The notes beneath the pieces are model-generated. The model ran no database searches. It worked only from the letters and a program-made list of their open reading frames with translations, and was not told where the DNA came from. The position numbers and the translations under genes were made by a program. Shown here one piece after another: positions 32,826 through 42,784 of a DNA stretch of 64,000 nt. Position 1 is the stretch's first letter; every line of letters begins with the position of its first letter. The stretch lies in NCBI GenBank assembly GCA_029721435.1, contig CM056578.1, forward strand, positions 13,826,313 through 13,890,312, in the 5' to 3' direction. Source of the DNA: Gymnothorax reevesii (taxonomy: Eukaryota; Chordata; Actinopteri; Anguilliformes; Muraenidae).

Positions 32826-33095
32826 TTGCTAAATGAAACCTTCGTGGACTTCGGGAGCGAGGTCCATGTTTATTCCTTGCACACCGAGGGCTTTTTGCCA
32901 AGGTTGCCTTGCGCGCCCTGCTCTAGAACTTGCCCCATCTCCCTCTGGGATGGCAGCCATGTGTTTTTGGAAGCTCTCAGTGGAAACCCACACAAGGGCC
33001 AGTGCTGCTGGGGGCAGAAGCTTCCAGAAAAAGTGTGCATCAACCAAGCCAAGACGCCAGCCAAAAAACCAAGCTGGATGTGGGTAAGATGACAA
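32826..33095. other. GC-rich 270-bp patch open in at least four frames; unassigned
   Basis: Plus frames at 32826-33092 and 32833-33087, and minus frames at 32829-33095 and 32870-33175, all stay open for 84-101 codons, in sharp contrast to the AT-rich flanks. None matches a family I know. A processed-pseudogene fragment, an exonic fragment or a GC-rich insertion are all possible. The minus strand carries AATAAA near 32872. Confidence 0.3.
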
Positions 33096-33227
33096 ATTAC
33101 ATCAGGAAACTGCAGGAAAACCTCAGGCCAGTGAAGAAGCAGATAAAGAAGATGGGATACTCTTGCGTTAGACAAAATTTATGTTTCAGAATGAAAATGG
33201 AGGAAAGCTGCAGGAATCAAAGCATAT

Positions 33228-33317
33228 AATACTAGTTTCTGCTAATGCTTCAGCCACTGCTATTTGCTATAACTGCCAGTACTACTTCTGCTGACGCAAT
33301 ACTACGACTGATACTAA
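33228..33317. repeat. Degenerate (NCT) trinucleotide tract, left flank of LTR element
   Basis: ACTNCT-type triplets (TACTACTTCTGCTGACG...). Matching triplet sequence resumes at 37214-37330, so the LTR element inserted into one older trinucleotide tract. Confidence 0.6.
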
Positions 33318-33758
33318 TGTTATGATTTGAAAATCACAACAAAGAGAACCCGCAATGACAACTTAAACAAATTTATTCTTCACTGATTAGGTCCATAAAT
33401 TTCTACGAATAATCCGCTGTGCAATCTTATAATAACACTCTAATGCCGCTATGTAACTCTGATGCCAAAACAAAAACTCTCTTAACAGACCAAAGTCACA
33501 GCATTTATATAGATGAGGAACATTCTGGAAAGATCTACAGGAGTCCTGGGTGATCCGGCTCCCTGGCAAGAAGAAGCCAGAAACTTCTAGAAAGCACTAC
33601 TCTATTTCATCACAAACAAGTGTATTGCATCAGATCATGTTTTTATACAGACATGCCACCAGAGGGTAGCTGACAAGTAAAGCAGTAGAAATTATTTCCA
33701 ACAAATCTCCATTTGTAAATGATATACAGTGCTGTACATAACACACTCAGACATAACG
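33318..33758 (-). repeat. 3' LTR of Gypsy element
   Basis: It starts TGTTATGATTTGAAAATC on the plus strand and ends near ACATAAC. It is ~441 bp and aligns along its whole length with 36748-37213. On the minus strand it has TATATAAA (33511-33504) and AATAAA (33377-33372), about 130 bp apart, the expected U3-R arrangement. Confidence 0.88.
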
Positions 33759-33775
33759 CCTCCCCTCTTTAAGAA
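33759..33775 (-). other. Polypurine tract of Gypsy element
   Basis: On the minus strand the bases just upstream of the 3' LTR read CTTAAAGAGGGGAGGC. This is almost all purine, the primer site for plus-strand DNA synthesis in LTR elements. Confidence 0.75.
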
Positions 33776-33949
33776 AAGAAAGGTTTGCTAAAAGCTTTCT
33801 TTTGTTAAAATGAGCACAGTTTTATAATCAGTATAATCTTGAACTTTACACATAAAGTACCATTGATCATGATTACAATCACATACCTAACAACCAGTGC
33901 AATTTTCACAATCAAATAGAGAAGTAAAATTTACAGGCGTGAAAGTTCA

Positions 33950-34260
33950 CCTCGAAAAACATTATCTTTTCCCCGATGTGAGAAATATCTAAAGCAAACT
34001 CTATCTCAGTAATCTTTGATTCTTGTTCTTGATCTTACGCAAGAATGTGACGGGATTGTGATCACTGAAGACCTTGACGGAAGTAGCTGAACAAGTCAAA
34101 TAGACTTCAAAATGTTGTAAAGCCAAAACAAGTGCCAAACATTCTTTTTCAATTGTTGAATAATTTTTCTGATGTTTATCAAACCTTTTAGAAAAGTAAC
34201 AAACAGGATCATCGACTCCATTAGTGTCTTCTTGCAGTAAAACTGTGCCTGCACCAATAT
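33950..34260 (-). pseudogene. Gypsy RNase H domain remnant
   Basis: The minus-strand translation contains 'LAVDASDIGAGTVLLQED', 'CYFSKRFDKHQKNYSTIEKE' and 'VKVFSDHNPVTF', the hallmark order of Ty3/Gypsy RNase H. The first catalytic Asp (VDAS), Glu (TIEKE) and Asp (FSDHNP) motifs are readable. Stops follow the DHNP segment before the polypurine tract. No integrase follows, consistent with a Gmr1-like gene order. Confidence 0.85.
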
Positions 34261-34275
34261 CACTGGCATCAACAG

Positions 34276-35290
34276 CTAACTTGAACTCCTTTTGAAATTA
34301 GGAGAGAAGAGAACTGGTGCTTTTTTGAGGATAGCTTTCAGTAGTTCAAATGAATTTTGAAATTTTTCATCCCAAACAAATTTTGCATTTTTCTTCAGCA
34401 AATTTGTCAAAGGTTCAGAAATGATAGAGAAATTTTTACCAAATTTTCTGTAGTAGCCAGCCATCCCTAGATATCTCATTAGTTATCTTTTAGTTGTAGG
34501 CTCAGGAAATTCAGTGATAACTTTTACTTTTGTATCATTTGGTTTGACTTGTCCCTGTCCTACAATATGAAATACTGTAAGTAAACAACTGTAGCTTTAC
34601 AAAAGTCACTTTTAACAAGGTTGATAGTCAGCCTGGCATCACTCTCTGAAAGAAGTTTCTGATGCAGGTGAGGTGCTCTTGGAAGCTGTCGCTGGAGATG
34701 ATAAAGTCATCAATGTGGGCCTCACATCCTGGTAGTCCAGCAATAACTCTGTCTACCAGACGTTGGAAGGTGGCTGGAGAATTTTTCATGCCAAAGGACA
34801 TCACCTTGTATTGGTACAATCCATCTGGTGTGACAAAGGCAGAGATTTCCTTTGCTCTGTCTGTTAGAGGGATCTGCCAGAAGCCCTTGAGGACATCAAA
34901 TTTGGTGACATACTTTGACTGTCCAACTTTGTCAATGCAGTCATCAATCCTGGGAATAGGATAGGATTTGAGTCCGTTTTTAATAGAGTGTTCGCTTCCC
35001 TGTAGTCCGTCACCGTTCTGTATGTTCCATTGCGTTTTGGAACTAGCATGCATGGAGACTCCAGTCACTGTTACTTGGTTCGAAAAAGTGATTTTCAACC
35101 AGATTTGACTTCTTGTTTAAAGTATTTCTGCTTCTCTGGATTCATTCTGTAAGGATGCTGTTTTACAGGCTTGGCATTATCTTGTAGGATGACATCATGG
35201 TAAACCATATCAGTCCTCGATGGAATGTCATGGAATATGTGACTCATATTTAAATATGAGTTGCTTTAGTTGTTGTTGAAAAGGGTCCAG
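34276..35290 (-). pseudogene. Gypsy reverse transcriptase remnant
   Basis: It is carried in two main open pieces. Piece 35098-34628 holds PIPRIDDCID, then KFDVLKGFWQIPL (motif A, Asp present), FVTPDGLYQYKVMSFGMKN (motif B region) and AHIDDFI (motif C, where YxDD is usual, so Tyr is replaced by His). Piece 34479-34276 holds RYLGMAGYYRKF and the thumb/connection. Upstream, the linker 'VYHDVI...KQHPYRMNPEKQKYF' is readable to about 35290. Frameshifts separate the pieces, so no full enzyme could be made. Confidence 0.88.
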
Positions 35291-35480
35291 GTGGGACAAC
35301 TTGCTCTCAATATTTTGAAGAATGTCTGAATTTTCAAGTTTGACTGGACCAGGTTAATTTTTTATTTCTGAGTGTTCTGCTCTCAAGAAAAAACAACAAT
35401 GAGAAGAAATTAAGCCAACTGCTTTCACTAGGAGATAATCTCTTGTATCAAAGGTCAGTTCGCCTGATCTTCTAACTTTT

Positions 35481-35660
35481 GTGTTTGATTCTGTTATAGA
35501 GGGTTTTGAGCCATTTATCACCGATGGTTTTATCTCATTTTCACATGAAATTTTCCTCGTCTGCTACTATTCGAATTCTAAGGGATACTGGGTCTTCCCA
35601 ATTTCTTATTCTTGCAGATATTCTGCCTTTTTCAGACAAATCATTTATTCACTGGAAGGT
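35481..35660 (+). pseudogene. Gypsy aspartic protease segment, in inverted orientation
   Basis: On the plus strand, 'GFEPFITDGF...IRILRDTGSSQFLILADI' is a retropepsin active-site region (DTGS, with LRDTG typical of fish Gypsy elements) preceded by its usual leader. Gag ends and RT begins on the minus strand on either side, so this piece is flipped. The downstream boundary with minus-strand Gag sequence lies at about 35655-35663. The upstream boundary is somewhere in 35350-35470. One frameshift follows LPFSDKS. Confidence 0.8.
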
Positions 35661-35662
35661 TT

Positions 35663-36637
35663 CCTCTCAGAAGTGGCCTTGGAATCATTAGAATTGTTAT
35701 TAGAAGAAGTCTTGGACTGAGACTTGCCTTGAAAATTAGAAAAAGTGGATTTTTGGACAAAAGAAGGCTTATGAGTCAATGCATAACTATCAGTCAGGGT
35801 GGAAACATCTTGCAAAGTATTGACTTATTTCTCCTCAAGGAAAGTCTTGATATCAGGCTGGATACACCGTCTGAATTTCTCAACCAGAATAAGTTGCCTT
35901 ATTCTATCAAAATCTTTCTCAACTTTCAAGGAATTGCACCACTGATCAAACAACTGTTCCTTCAACCTGCCAAATTCAACATGAGTTTGACTGGCTTCCT
36001 TGCGAGAATTCCTAAATTTTTGCCTATAAGCCTTGGGGACCAATTCATAACCCTTCAAAATGGCAGATTTGACAAAATAGTAATTAGAACACAGTTGAAC
36101 AGATAACTGGTTATAGATTTTTCCAGCTTTACCACTAAGAACACTTCTTAACATCATTGTCCAATGCTCTTTTGGCCATTTCAAATTTTCAGCAATTTTC
36201 TCAAAATGGGTAAAGTATGGGTCTACATCATTTTCTAGGAAGGGAGGAACAAGTCTGATGTGTTTAACCACATCAAAATGATCAGAAACTCCATAAGATT
36301 TTGTTAAAGTACCTATTTTCTTCATTTCCAGTTCATGCTGCATCCTTTTTTCTTCTAGTTCTTTTTCTTTTTCCAACCTTCTTTCTTCCTTCTCCATCAT
36401 TTTTTCTTCCAGTTCTAGTTGTTTCTCCAACCTTCTTTCTTCTAGTGCTTTCTCCAACCCTCTTTCTTCCTGTTCTGGTTGTTTCTGGCATAGCTGCATC
36501 TCAAGTCTTTGCAGCTCTGTTGCAGGCACCTCCACATCTTTAATCAATTCTGCTGCTTCTTCCCCAAATATATCTTTATCAATGAAATGTTGCACCAAAA
36601 TGTTGAATATTTCTTGTTTCTTCATTTTTGATTTCAC
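35663..36637 (-). pseudogene. Gypsy Gag with SCAN-like domain
   Basis: An open frame of 270 codons runs from 36637 to 35825. Residues ~42-110 are a Glu/Lys/Arg-rich coiled coil. Residues ~125-180 (VPPFLENDVDPYFTHFEKIA...) are the capsid-like part. Residues ~194-270 (YELVPKAYRQKFRN...VEKFRRC) resemble the SCAN domain, which is known to derive from Gmr1-like Gag. After an in-frame stop at 35825 the frame continues (VNTLQDVSTLTDSYALTHK) to about 35663, where the inverted protease piece begins. The zinc knuckle is not found. It is probably non-functional because of the stop, though the first 270 residues are intact. Confidence 0.85.
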
Positions 36638-36747
36638 ATCAGATAATCCAAGGGTTGAGGCTTTTGCATCAAGTCCCCTTTCTTGGCCAGCACAATTGAT
36701 TCCTGGGTTGGAGTTTTGAATGGTTTATCTCGGTGGAACCTCTAATT

Positions 36748-37213
36748 TGTTTTGACTTGAAAATCACAACAAAGAAAACCCGTAATGACAACTTAAACAA
36801 ATTTATTCTTCACTGATTAGGTCCAAAAATTTCTACAAATAATCCACTGTGCAATCTTATAACACTCTAATACCACTATGTAGCTCTGATGCCAAAACAA
36901 AAACTCTACTAACTGACCAACTGACCATTTATATAGTCTAGGGACATTCTGGAAAGATCTACAGGAGTCCTGGGTGATACGGCCCCCTCCAGCCAAGAAG
37001 AAGCCAGAAACTTCTAGAAAGCAGTACTCTATTTAATCGCAAACAAGTGGTATTGCATCACATCATATTTTTCTGCAGACATACCACCAGAGGGTGCTAA
37101 ATGATAAACAAAATTAACAAACAGCTAACCAGTAAAGCAGTAGAAAGAATTTCCAACAATTTTTCATTTGTAAATGATATACAGTGCTGTACATAAAACA
37201 CTCATACATAACA
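36748..37213 (-). repeat. 5' LTR of Gypsy element
   Basis: It begins TGTTTTGACTTGAAAATC and ends CATACATAACA on the plus strand. It is 466 bp and closely similar to the other LTR, with small indels (extra bases around 37105-37125). Minus-strand TATATAAA lies at 36935-36928 and AATAAA at 36807-36802. I could not recognise a standard tRNA primer-binding site just inside it (36720-36747). Confidence 0.88.
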
Positions 37214-37330
37214 CTAGCTAATATTATTAGTGTTACTGCTGCTATTGTGCTATTGCACTGTGCTCCTACTGCTTCCACATCCTCAACTTCTACAACAATA
37301 ACAAAAATAATAATAATCATACTTTTACTT
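37214..37330. repeat. Degenerate (NCT) trinucleotide tract, right flank of LTR element
   Basis: TTACTGCTGCTATTG-type triplets, continuing the tract seen left of the LTR element, followed by (AAT)n-like sequence. Confidence 0.55.
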
Positions 37331-37526
37331 GAATTAATAAGCATAGCACTCTTTCTCGCAAAGCGCTCCACAAATGAATTGCACCCACCTACTGGCTGAT
37401 GCATGGCAGCCATTTTGTGCCAAGAGCAAATAATGCCTATTTAAACTAAAATAAGATTAGGTAGCACGATGGGAGAATAAGATGGGAAGCTGTGTCAGGA
37501 CAGCTGGGTACCCATTACATTTTGTA

Positions 37527-38190
37527 ACTAGAACGGGCACTCGGTAGAGCGCATACCTTCGCCGACGCCACTGAATCCCTCGCCACTGGCGTTGGTTTCA
37601 TGCCGATCGGATAAAAATTGAGCGAGATATGGCTGAAAGTCGGTTTTGACCTTTTCGTGGCCTTGACCTTGACCTTTGACCCGATCACTCCCAAAATCTA
37701 ATCGATTGATCCTCAGGTCATGCCAAATCAACCCACCAAATTTTATGAAATTCCATTTGGTACTTTTTGAGTTATTCGATACACATACATACACACAGAC
37801 AGACACACAAACAAATAAATACACGGGGATCAAAACATGGGTATTGACCCCATTGTACCGTGTTTCACATCACAGGATCGGGTATATAATTCTGCACATT
37901 TTGGCGTTGGTTTCATGCCGATCGGATAAAAATTGACCGAGATATGGCCGAAAGTCGGTTTTGACCTTTTCGTGGCCTTGACCTTGACCTTTGACCCGAT
38001 CACTCCCAAAATCTAATCGATTGATCCTCAGGTCATGCCAAATCAACCCACCAAATTTTATGAAATTCCGTTTGGTACTTTTTGAGTTATTCGATACACA
38101 TACATACACACAGACAGACAGACACACAAACAAATAAATACACGGGGATCAAAACATTACCTTCGTCAGCGAAGTCGCTGGCGAAGGTAA
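37527..38190. repeat. Interspersed repeat with 315-bp internal duplication and terminal palindrome
   Basis: It starts CTAGAACGGGCACTCGG followed by GCATACCTTCGCC, an end motif I have seen in repeats of fish and other animals. A ~251-255-bp block (GGCGTTGGTTTCATGCCG... to ...GGGGATCAAAACAT) occurs at 37588-37838 and again at 37903-38157, with only about three substitutions and a 4-bp indel. It ends in a 34-bp near-perfect palindrome, TTACCTTCGTCAGCGA/TCGCTGGCGAAGGTAA (38157-38190). No coding capacity was recognised. Confidence 0.75.
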
Positions 38191-38356
38191 TAAGATGTAG
38201 ACAGAGAACAGAGGAGAGGAGAGAGGCCAGCAAGAGATATGCAGTATGTATCTCCGGCATGCGAATTGTGGGTTTTCCTTTTTGAGGCTGAAAGTTTAAA
38301 AGTGCTAGAGTTGCCATGTTACTCACACAAGAAAGGAAGTAAACACGCTGACTTTT

Positions 38357-38411
38357 ACACACGCACGCACGCATGCACGCACGCACACACACACACACAC
38401 ATGCACACACA
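38357..38411. repeat. (CACG)n(CA)n microsatellite
   Basis: CACG units pass into CA repeats. Confidence 0.94.
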
Positions 38412-38793
38412 AAAGCATGCTGCAATGTTGAGCCGCCTTCTCGTATATTCTGCTGTGCTGGTATTAGAGGACAGAGTGCCCAAACCAACTTCCTCTTCCC
38501 TCAGTACTAAGCATGCCAGGCCCCACAAGTCTTCGTAAGACCCACACGCTGCCCTCAGATAAACACCATCTCATGTTCCTTTATTGCCCCAACATTTCTC
38601 CTTCTCTGTCTTTGAACTGTGTGGAATAAAACCGAAGCCAAAAACTTGGGAAAGCAGCACTTTCTCTTTTCATAATTCGCTCTCTTTTTCCTCATCCTAG
38701 AATTCTTCGTCCTAATGTGGTCGGAGCCTGTGAATGAGTACTCCGTGCTGAGCCCCGATGTGGTTTGCTCTGTAAAAAACGATCTTTCCTTCA
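38412..38793. other. Stretch without recognised features
   Basis: Ordinary mixed sequence. No gene or repeat is seen. Confidence 0.5.
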
Positions 38794-38920
38794 TTTGGCA
38801 AAGCTAGTGTGCATCTGGGCTGCACGCTATTGTAGCACTTTTGGCATAGCCAGACTGCATCTGGGCTATATACCATTCTAGTGCTTTTGGAATCGCTATT
38901 GTGCATCTGGACCATGCCAC
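38794..38920. repeat. 46-bp tandem repeat, about 2.7 copies
   Basis: The word GCATCTGG recurs at 38811, 38857 and 38903, exactly 46 bp apart. Preceding words also match (CATTTGGCAAAGCTAGT, CTTTTGGCATAGCCAGA, CTTTTGGAATCGCTATT). Confidence 0.75.
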
Positions 38921-39117
38921 TAGCCAATAATGAGTGGGAGATCTCATTGGTTGGGACAGAATTGGCTTTGTCACGGTGTTGGGGATGCCAACCATTATGT
39001 AAAATCGGAAATAATTGTGGAAGGTCAAATAATTTTGTTTATTTGAGAATGCATCCTCTCCCGCCTGCAATCGCTATCGACCACCATTAACCTAGCTCTC
39101 TCTGACCCCCAAAGCAG

Positions 39118-40098
39118 TGGGACTCTATCACACTGGCTAATGTTAATGTTCATGAGTCCACCATCAGGAGAACACTGAACAACAATAGTTTGCATGGCAG
39201 GGTTGCAAGGAGAAAGCCACTGCTCTCCTAAAAGAACATTGCTGCTCATCTGCAGTTTGCTAAAGATCACATGGACAAGCCAGAAATCAATTGGAAAAAT
39301 ATTTTGTGGATGGATGAGACCAAAATAGAAGTTTTTGGTTTAAATGAGAAGCTTTATGTTAGGAGAAAGGCAAACACTGCTTTCCAGCATAAGAACCTTA
39401 TCCCATCTGTGAAACATGGTGGTGTTTCATCATGATTTGGGCCTGTTTCGCTGTGCCTGGGCCAGGTCGGCTAGCCATCATTGATGGAACAATGAACTCT
39501 GAATTATACCAGCGAATTCTAAAGGAAATTGTCAGGACATCTGCCCATGAACTGAATCTCAAGAGAAGCTGGGTCATGCAGCAAGACAACGACCCAAAGC
39601 ACAAAAGTCGTTCTACCAAAGAATGGTTAAAGAAGAATAAAGTTAATGTTTTGGAATGGCCAAGTCAAAGTCCTGACCTTAATCCAATCAAAATGTTGTG
39701 GAAGGACCTGAAGCAAGCAGGTCATGTGAGGAAACCCACTAACATCCCAGAGCTGAAGCTGTTCTGTGTGGAGGAATGGGCTAAAATTCCTCCAAGCCGA
39801 TGTGCAGGGCTGATCAACAGTTACAGGAAATGTTGAGTTGCAGTTATAGCTGCACAAGGCGGTCACACCAGATACTGAAAGCAAAGATTCACATACTTTT
39901 GCCACTCACAGATATGTAATATTGGATCATTTTCCTCAATAAATAAATAACCAAGTATAATATTTTTGTCTCATTTGTTTAACTGGGATCTCTTCATCTA
40001 CCTTTCGGACTTGTGTGAAAATCTGATGATGTTTTAAGTCATATTTATGCAGAAATATAGAAAATTCTAAAGGGTTCTCAAGCTTTCAAGCACCACTG
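39118..40098 (+). mobile_element. Tc1-like transposon, family C, 5'-truncated
   Basis: The right end is intact: TTTCAAGCACCACTG followed by TA (40099-40100). Sequence homologous to Tc1-like transposase starts abruptly at about 39118 with no left terminal repeat upstream, so roughly the first 40% is missing. The 3' UTR has overlapping AATAAA signals near 39938. This family differs from A and B. Confidence 0.85.
39121..39836 (+). pseudogene. Tc1-like transposase, family C, inactivated
   Basis: From 39121 the frame reads ANVNVHESTIRRTLNN...RRKPLLS, hits TAA at 39229, and continues to ILWMDETKIEVFG (first Asp present). A 2-bp insertion near 39422-39430 shifts frame. Then 134 open codons (39432-39836) include MIWACFAVPGPGRLAIIDG, QQDNDPKH (second Asp) and PDLNPIKMLWKDLK, where the catalytic Glu is Lys. 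One stop, one frameshift and loss of the third catalytic residue make it dead. Confidence 0.9.
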
Positions 40099-40100
40099 TA

Positions 40101-40904
40101 TATATCAAACCATAAATTTCTGGTAAAATTTTCTTAATTGTTTGAGGCATAGTTTCGTCACGATTAAAAATGAATTCTAAATTAATATGCATTGAAATTT
40201 TTTGCTTTCAGCTTCCATCAGTGATTGTGACACTCATACCAGAGCGCTCAGTTTGCACACGATCCTGGATCTGTGATCTCACGCTTTGAGGGACCAATCA
40301 GGAAGTGGTGTCAGCCCTGATGTTGAATTAAACCCATCAAATCTCTTGGGACCACCGGGAATGGTGAGGGGCCGTCGGTGGTTGACAGGACCGGAAAAAA
40401 CAGCGGCATCGACCCTAAAACTCCCACTCTCCAATTGACAGAATGTTTTGGAGATGGGACTGGAGAGGAGAGCTGGGGGGGGAGTTCTATTTAAGAGTTC
40501 TATTTCCTCCTGGGATCTTCTGGAATGAGATCACCCTGGGCGGGGGGGGGGGCGGAATGCCAACCCTGAAAAAACAGAGTGCAGGAAGCTCCATTTCAGA
40601 TGGAGAGGAAGACTAGCATATATGCAGGGGTCAAGGTCGTTCTTTTCCCTAATGGAAACACGCACGCGCACACTCACACAAAACAGTGCTGTAAAACTGT
40701 ACTTCTATGGCGACACACAAAACTCCAATTAATTTTACTCGTAGGGCACTTTTAAATGGACTTTTTATTCTGTCCTAAAACCACTTTAGAGAGTAGCGGG
40801 AGGGTAAACAGCAGGACTGACCCCCATATAGCAAGTGAGAACCAAGAGAAAAAAACTATCCAGCAGAGAGTGAAAGCTCATCACAATCTCCTTAGTGACA
40901 CACG
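40101..40904. other. Stretch without recognised genes
   Basis: 40235-40480 is repeat-free and GC-balanced; G runs lie at 40541-40552. No gene is seen. Confidence 0.5.
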
Positions 40905-40905
40905 T

Positions 40906-40938
<33 letters not shown>

Positions 40939-40962
40939 CACACACACTCACACACACATACA
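40905..40962. repeat. (CA)n microsatellite
   Basis: CA repeats with small interruptions. Confidence 0.95.
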
Positions 40963-41146
40963 CCCCAAAATACTAGCACGAACACTTACTGGAGGTTAAC
41001 ACAGAAAAGTGCACTCAATTCATTATTTGACTACATAAGCACGGGAATAAATCTGCAACTACATATTCATGCATAAATCATACCTGCATCAGTTCAGAAA
41101 CTATGCACCATTGCCTATTCATCTATAAATCATAACCACTCCCCTG

Positions 41147-41176
41147 TAAAAATAAATAAATAAAATAAATAAAATA
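41147..41176. repeat. (AAAT)n microsatellite
   Basis: AAAT units with minor interruption. Confidence 0.85.
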
Positions 41177-42240
41177 TCTGGACTCGTGTTTGAAAAACAA
41201 AACCGTAAGTAGCTGAGCTTTAATTTATAAATCATAACTAACTCGCTCCAAAAAGCCAAACGGCATCTGAAAACCCACCCGTCCTCAGCGGAGTGCTCTT
41301 GAACAGGATGCACAACCTGATATTAATGTTCGAGTCAACCTCAAGCCTCTGAGTCTGGTTCTGAGAGGAAAACCAAAGATGAGGAAGTCCAGCACTGTGT
41401 GTGTGTGCAGAAACCACATTCATTTCCATTGTAAATAAATACTAAATATTCTATCCCATCCTGTGTGTAAATATAGAAACCTCATTCAAAATTTTGTAAG
41501 AGTAGGGATACCAAATATTTGCATTGCAGCATATGTTCGCAGAGAAGCCACAAAACTTTTCACAGAAATAATTGCTACATCTTTTGTAATGCTCTATGGG
41601 TACATACAAAATTACAGGGAAAAAAAAAAAAATCTAAATCTACGTGTAAGGTCAGCCCACGGTATACTTCCTGATGAATACGAAGTGTTCTCTGCATATT
41701 GCTGTAATGTGGCTATTCGATAACATCTGAAAAAAATAAAAAACACAAACACTCTGTCAGCTGGGTATGTATATGGAGATATCCCATACCAACACAGAGG
41801 AAATTATAATATAACAGTGAAATGGAGAATATAACATAGAAGGAGCATGTATTCAACATTATAGATAAATGTTTATTTATGCATAGATCCATATATTTCT
41901 TGCCCAATTATGAAAAAAATGCAGTGAAGCCCTGAACATATTGCTGCATATAAATACCCAATCCTTACTTACTTGTGTCAATAAACACAGAGACCTGCAC
42001 TTCACTCTTTGAATAAGCACAAAACCCCACACTGTATCCTGAAAAATAAATGTCGAAACCCATAAGGTCCACTTTGGTTTGCCTATGCCCAGTCAACGTC
42101 CACTCAAGTTAGACCAAGATTGCTTGACCTTAATGTTTGTCGCAAACAATTGCTCAGAATAAACTCTGATGGTTATTATTTAATTATGTTAAGCATATTA
42201 CCAGAATGGCTCTATTTTATGTCAAATCCCTGGTTGTAAG
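41177..42240. other. AT-rich stretch without recognised genes
   Basis: Poly-A at 41621-41632. Open frames (41463-41723 plus, 41713-41907 minus) have no domain. Confidence 0.5.
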
Positions 42241-42254
42241 GACACAGATAAGGT

Positions 42255-42440
42255 CTCTCTCTCTCCCTCTCAATTCAGTATAATTGAGCTTTATTGGCAT
42301 GATGTATGAAAGTGTATATTGCCAAAGCATGAACGTATACAACAATCATTGAATAAGCATATAAGCATGATATAGCGCAACAATAAACATACAGCAATAA
42401 ACTATATTCTCTCTCTCTCTCCCCCTCTCTTTCTCAGCCG
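42255..42440. repeat. Teleost interspersed repeat flanked by (CT)n
   Basis: (CT)n at 42257-42270 and 42410-42437 bracket CAATTCAGTATAATTGAGC, TTTATTGGCATGATG and TATTGCCAAAGCATGAACG, a motif block very common in teleost genomes. I cannot give its class with confidence. Confidence 0.6.
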
Positions 42441-42574
42441 AGCCGCTGCCTCTGTCTGGCTCTCCGCTGCTCCCCGGAACGCCGCTGCTCCCTGAAATGC
42501 TGTATTCCTAGACTTGCTAATGACTAACTCACATGTGCAGGGAGGGGGAGGGGAAAGGTCTCAATGCAGAAGGA

Positions 42575-42625
42575 GGGTGTGCGCGCGCGCGCGAGTGTGC
42601 GTGTGTGTGTGTGTGTGTGTGTGTC
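42575..42625. repeat. (GC)n(TG)n microsatellite
   Basis: GCGCGCGCGCGCG followed by TG repeats. The 98-aa frame across it is an artefact. Confidence 0.93.
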
Positions 42626-42784
42626 AGTGTGTGTGCGGATTTTGAATGCCTGCATGGGTTTGAATCACAATCCTTTCAAGCTCAATATCACAAGAATGGT
42701 ACCAGCCATAACCTTCTAACTTTACATATTAACAGTTACAGTGTAACAGAAGAGCTGATTAAAGTTTGGTTGAATCAGCGAAGG

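Larger units (their letters stand above)
33318..37213 (-). mobile_element. Ty3/Gypsy LTR retrotransposon, Gmr1-like, degraded
   Basis: The element is 3.9 kb and transcribed from the minus strand. Two similar LTRs in direct orientation (33318-33758 and 36748-37213) enclose a polypurine tract, RNase H, reverse transcriptase, protease and Gag remnants. Flanks are ACTAA (left) and ACTAG (right, if the LTR ends at ATAAC), a likely 5-bp target duplication. The SCAN-like Gag, and the RT linker with no integrase after RNase H, match Gmr1-like elements, where integrase precedes RT. Integrase is absent and the protease segment is in reverse orientation. The element is inactive. Confidence 0.88.

Noticed and set aside
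36720..36747. Primer-binding site of the Gypsy element
   Set aside because: The sequence next to the 5' LTR does not show a clear TGG-started match to a tRNA 3' end.
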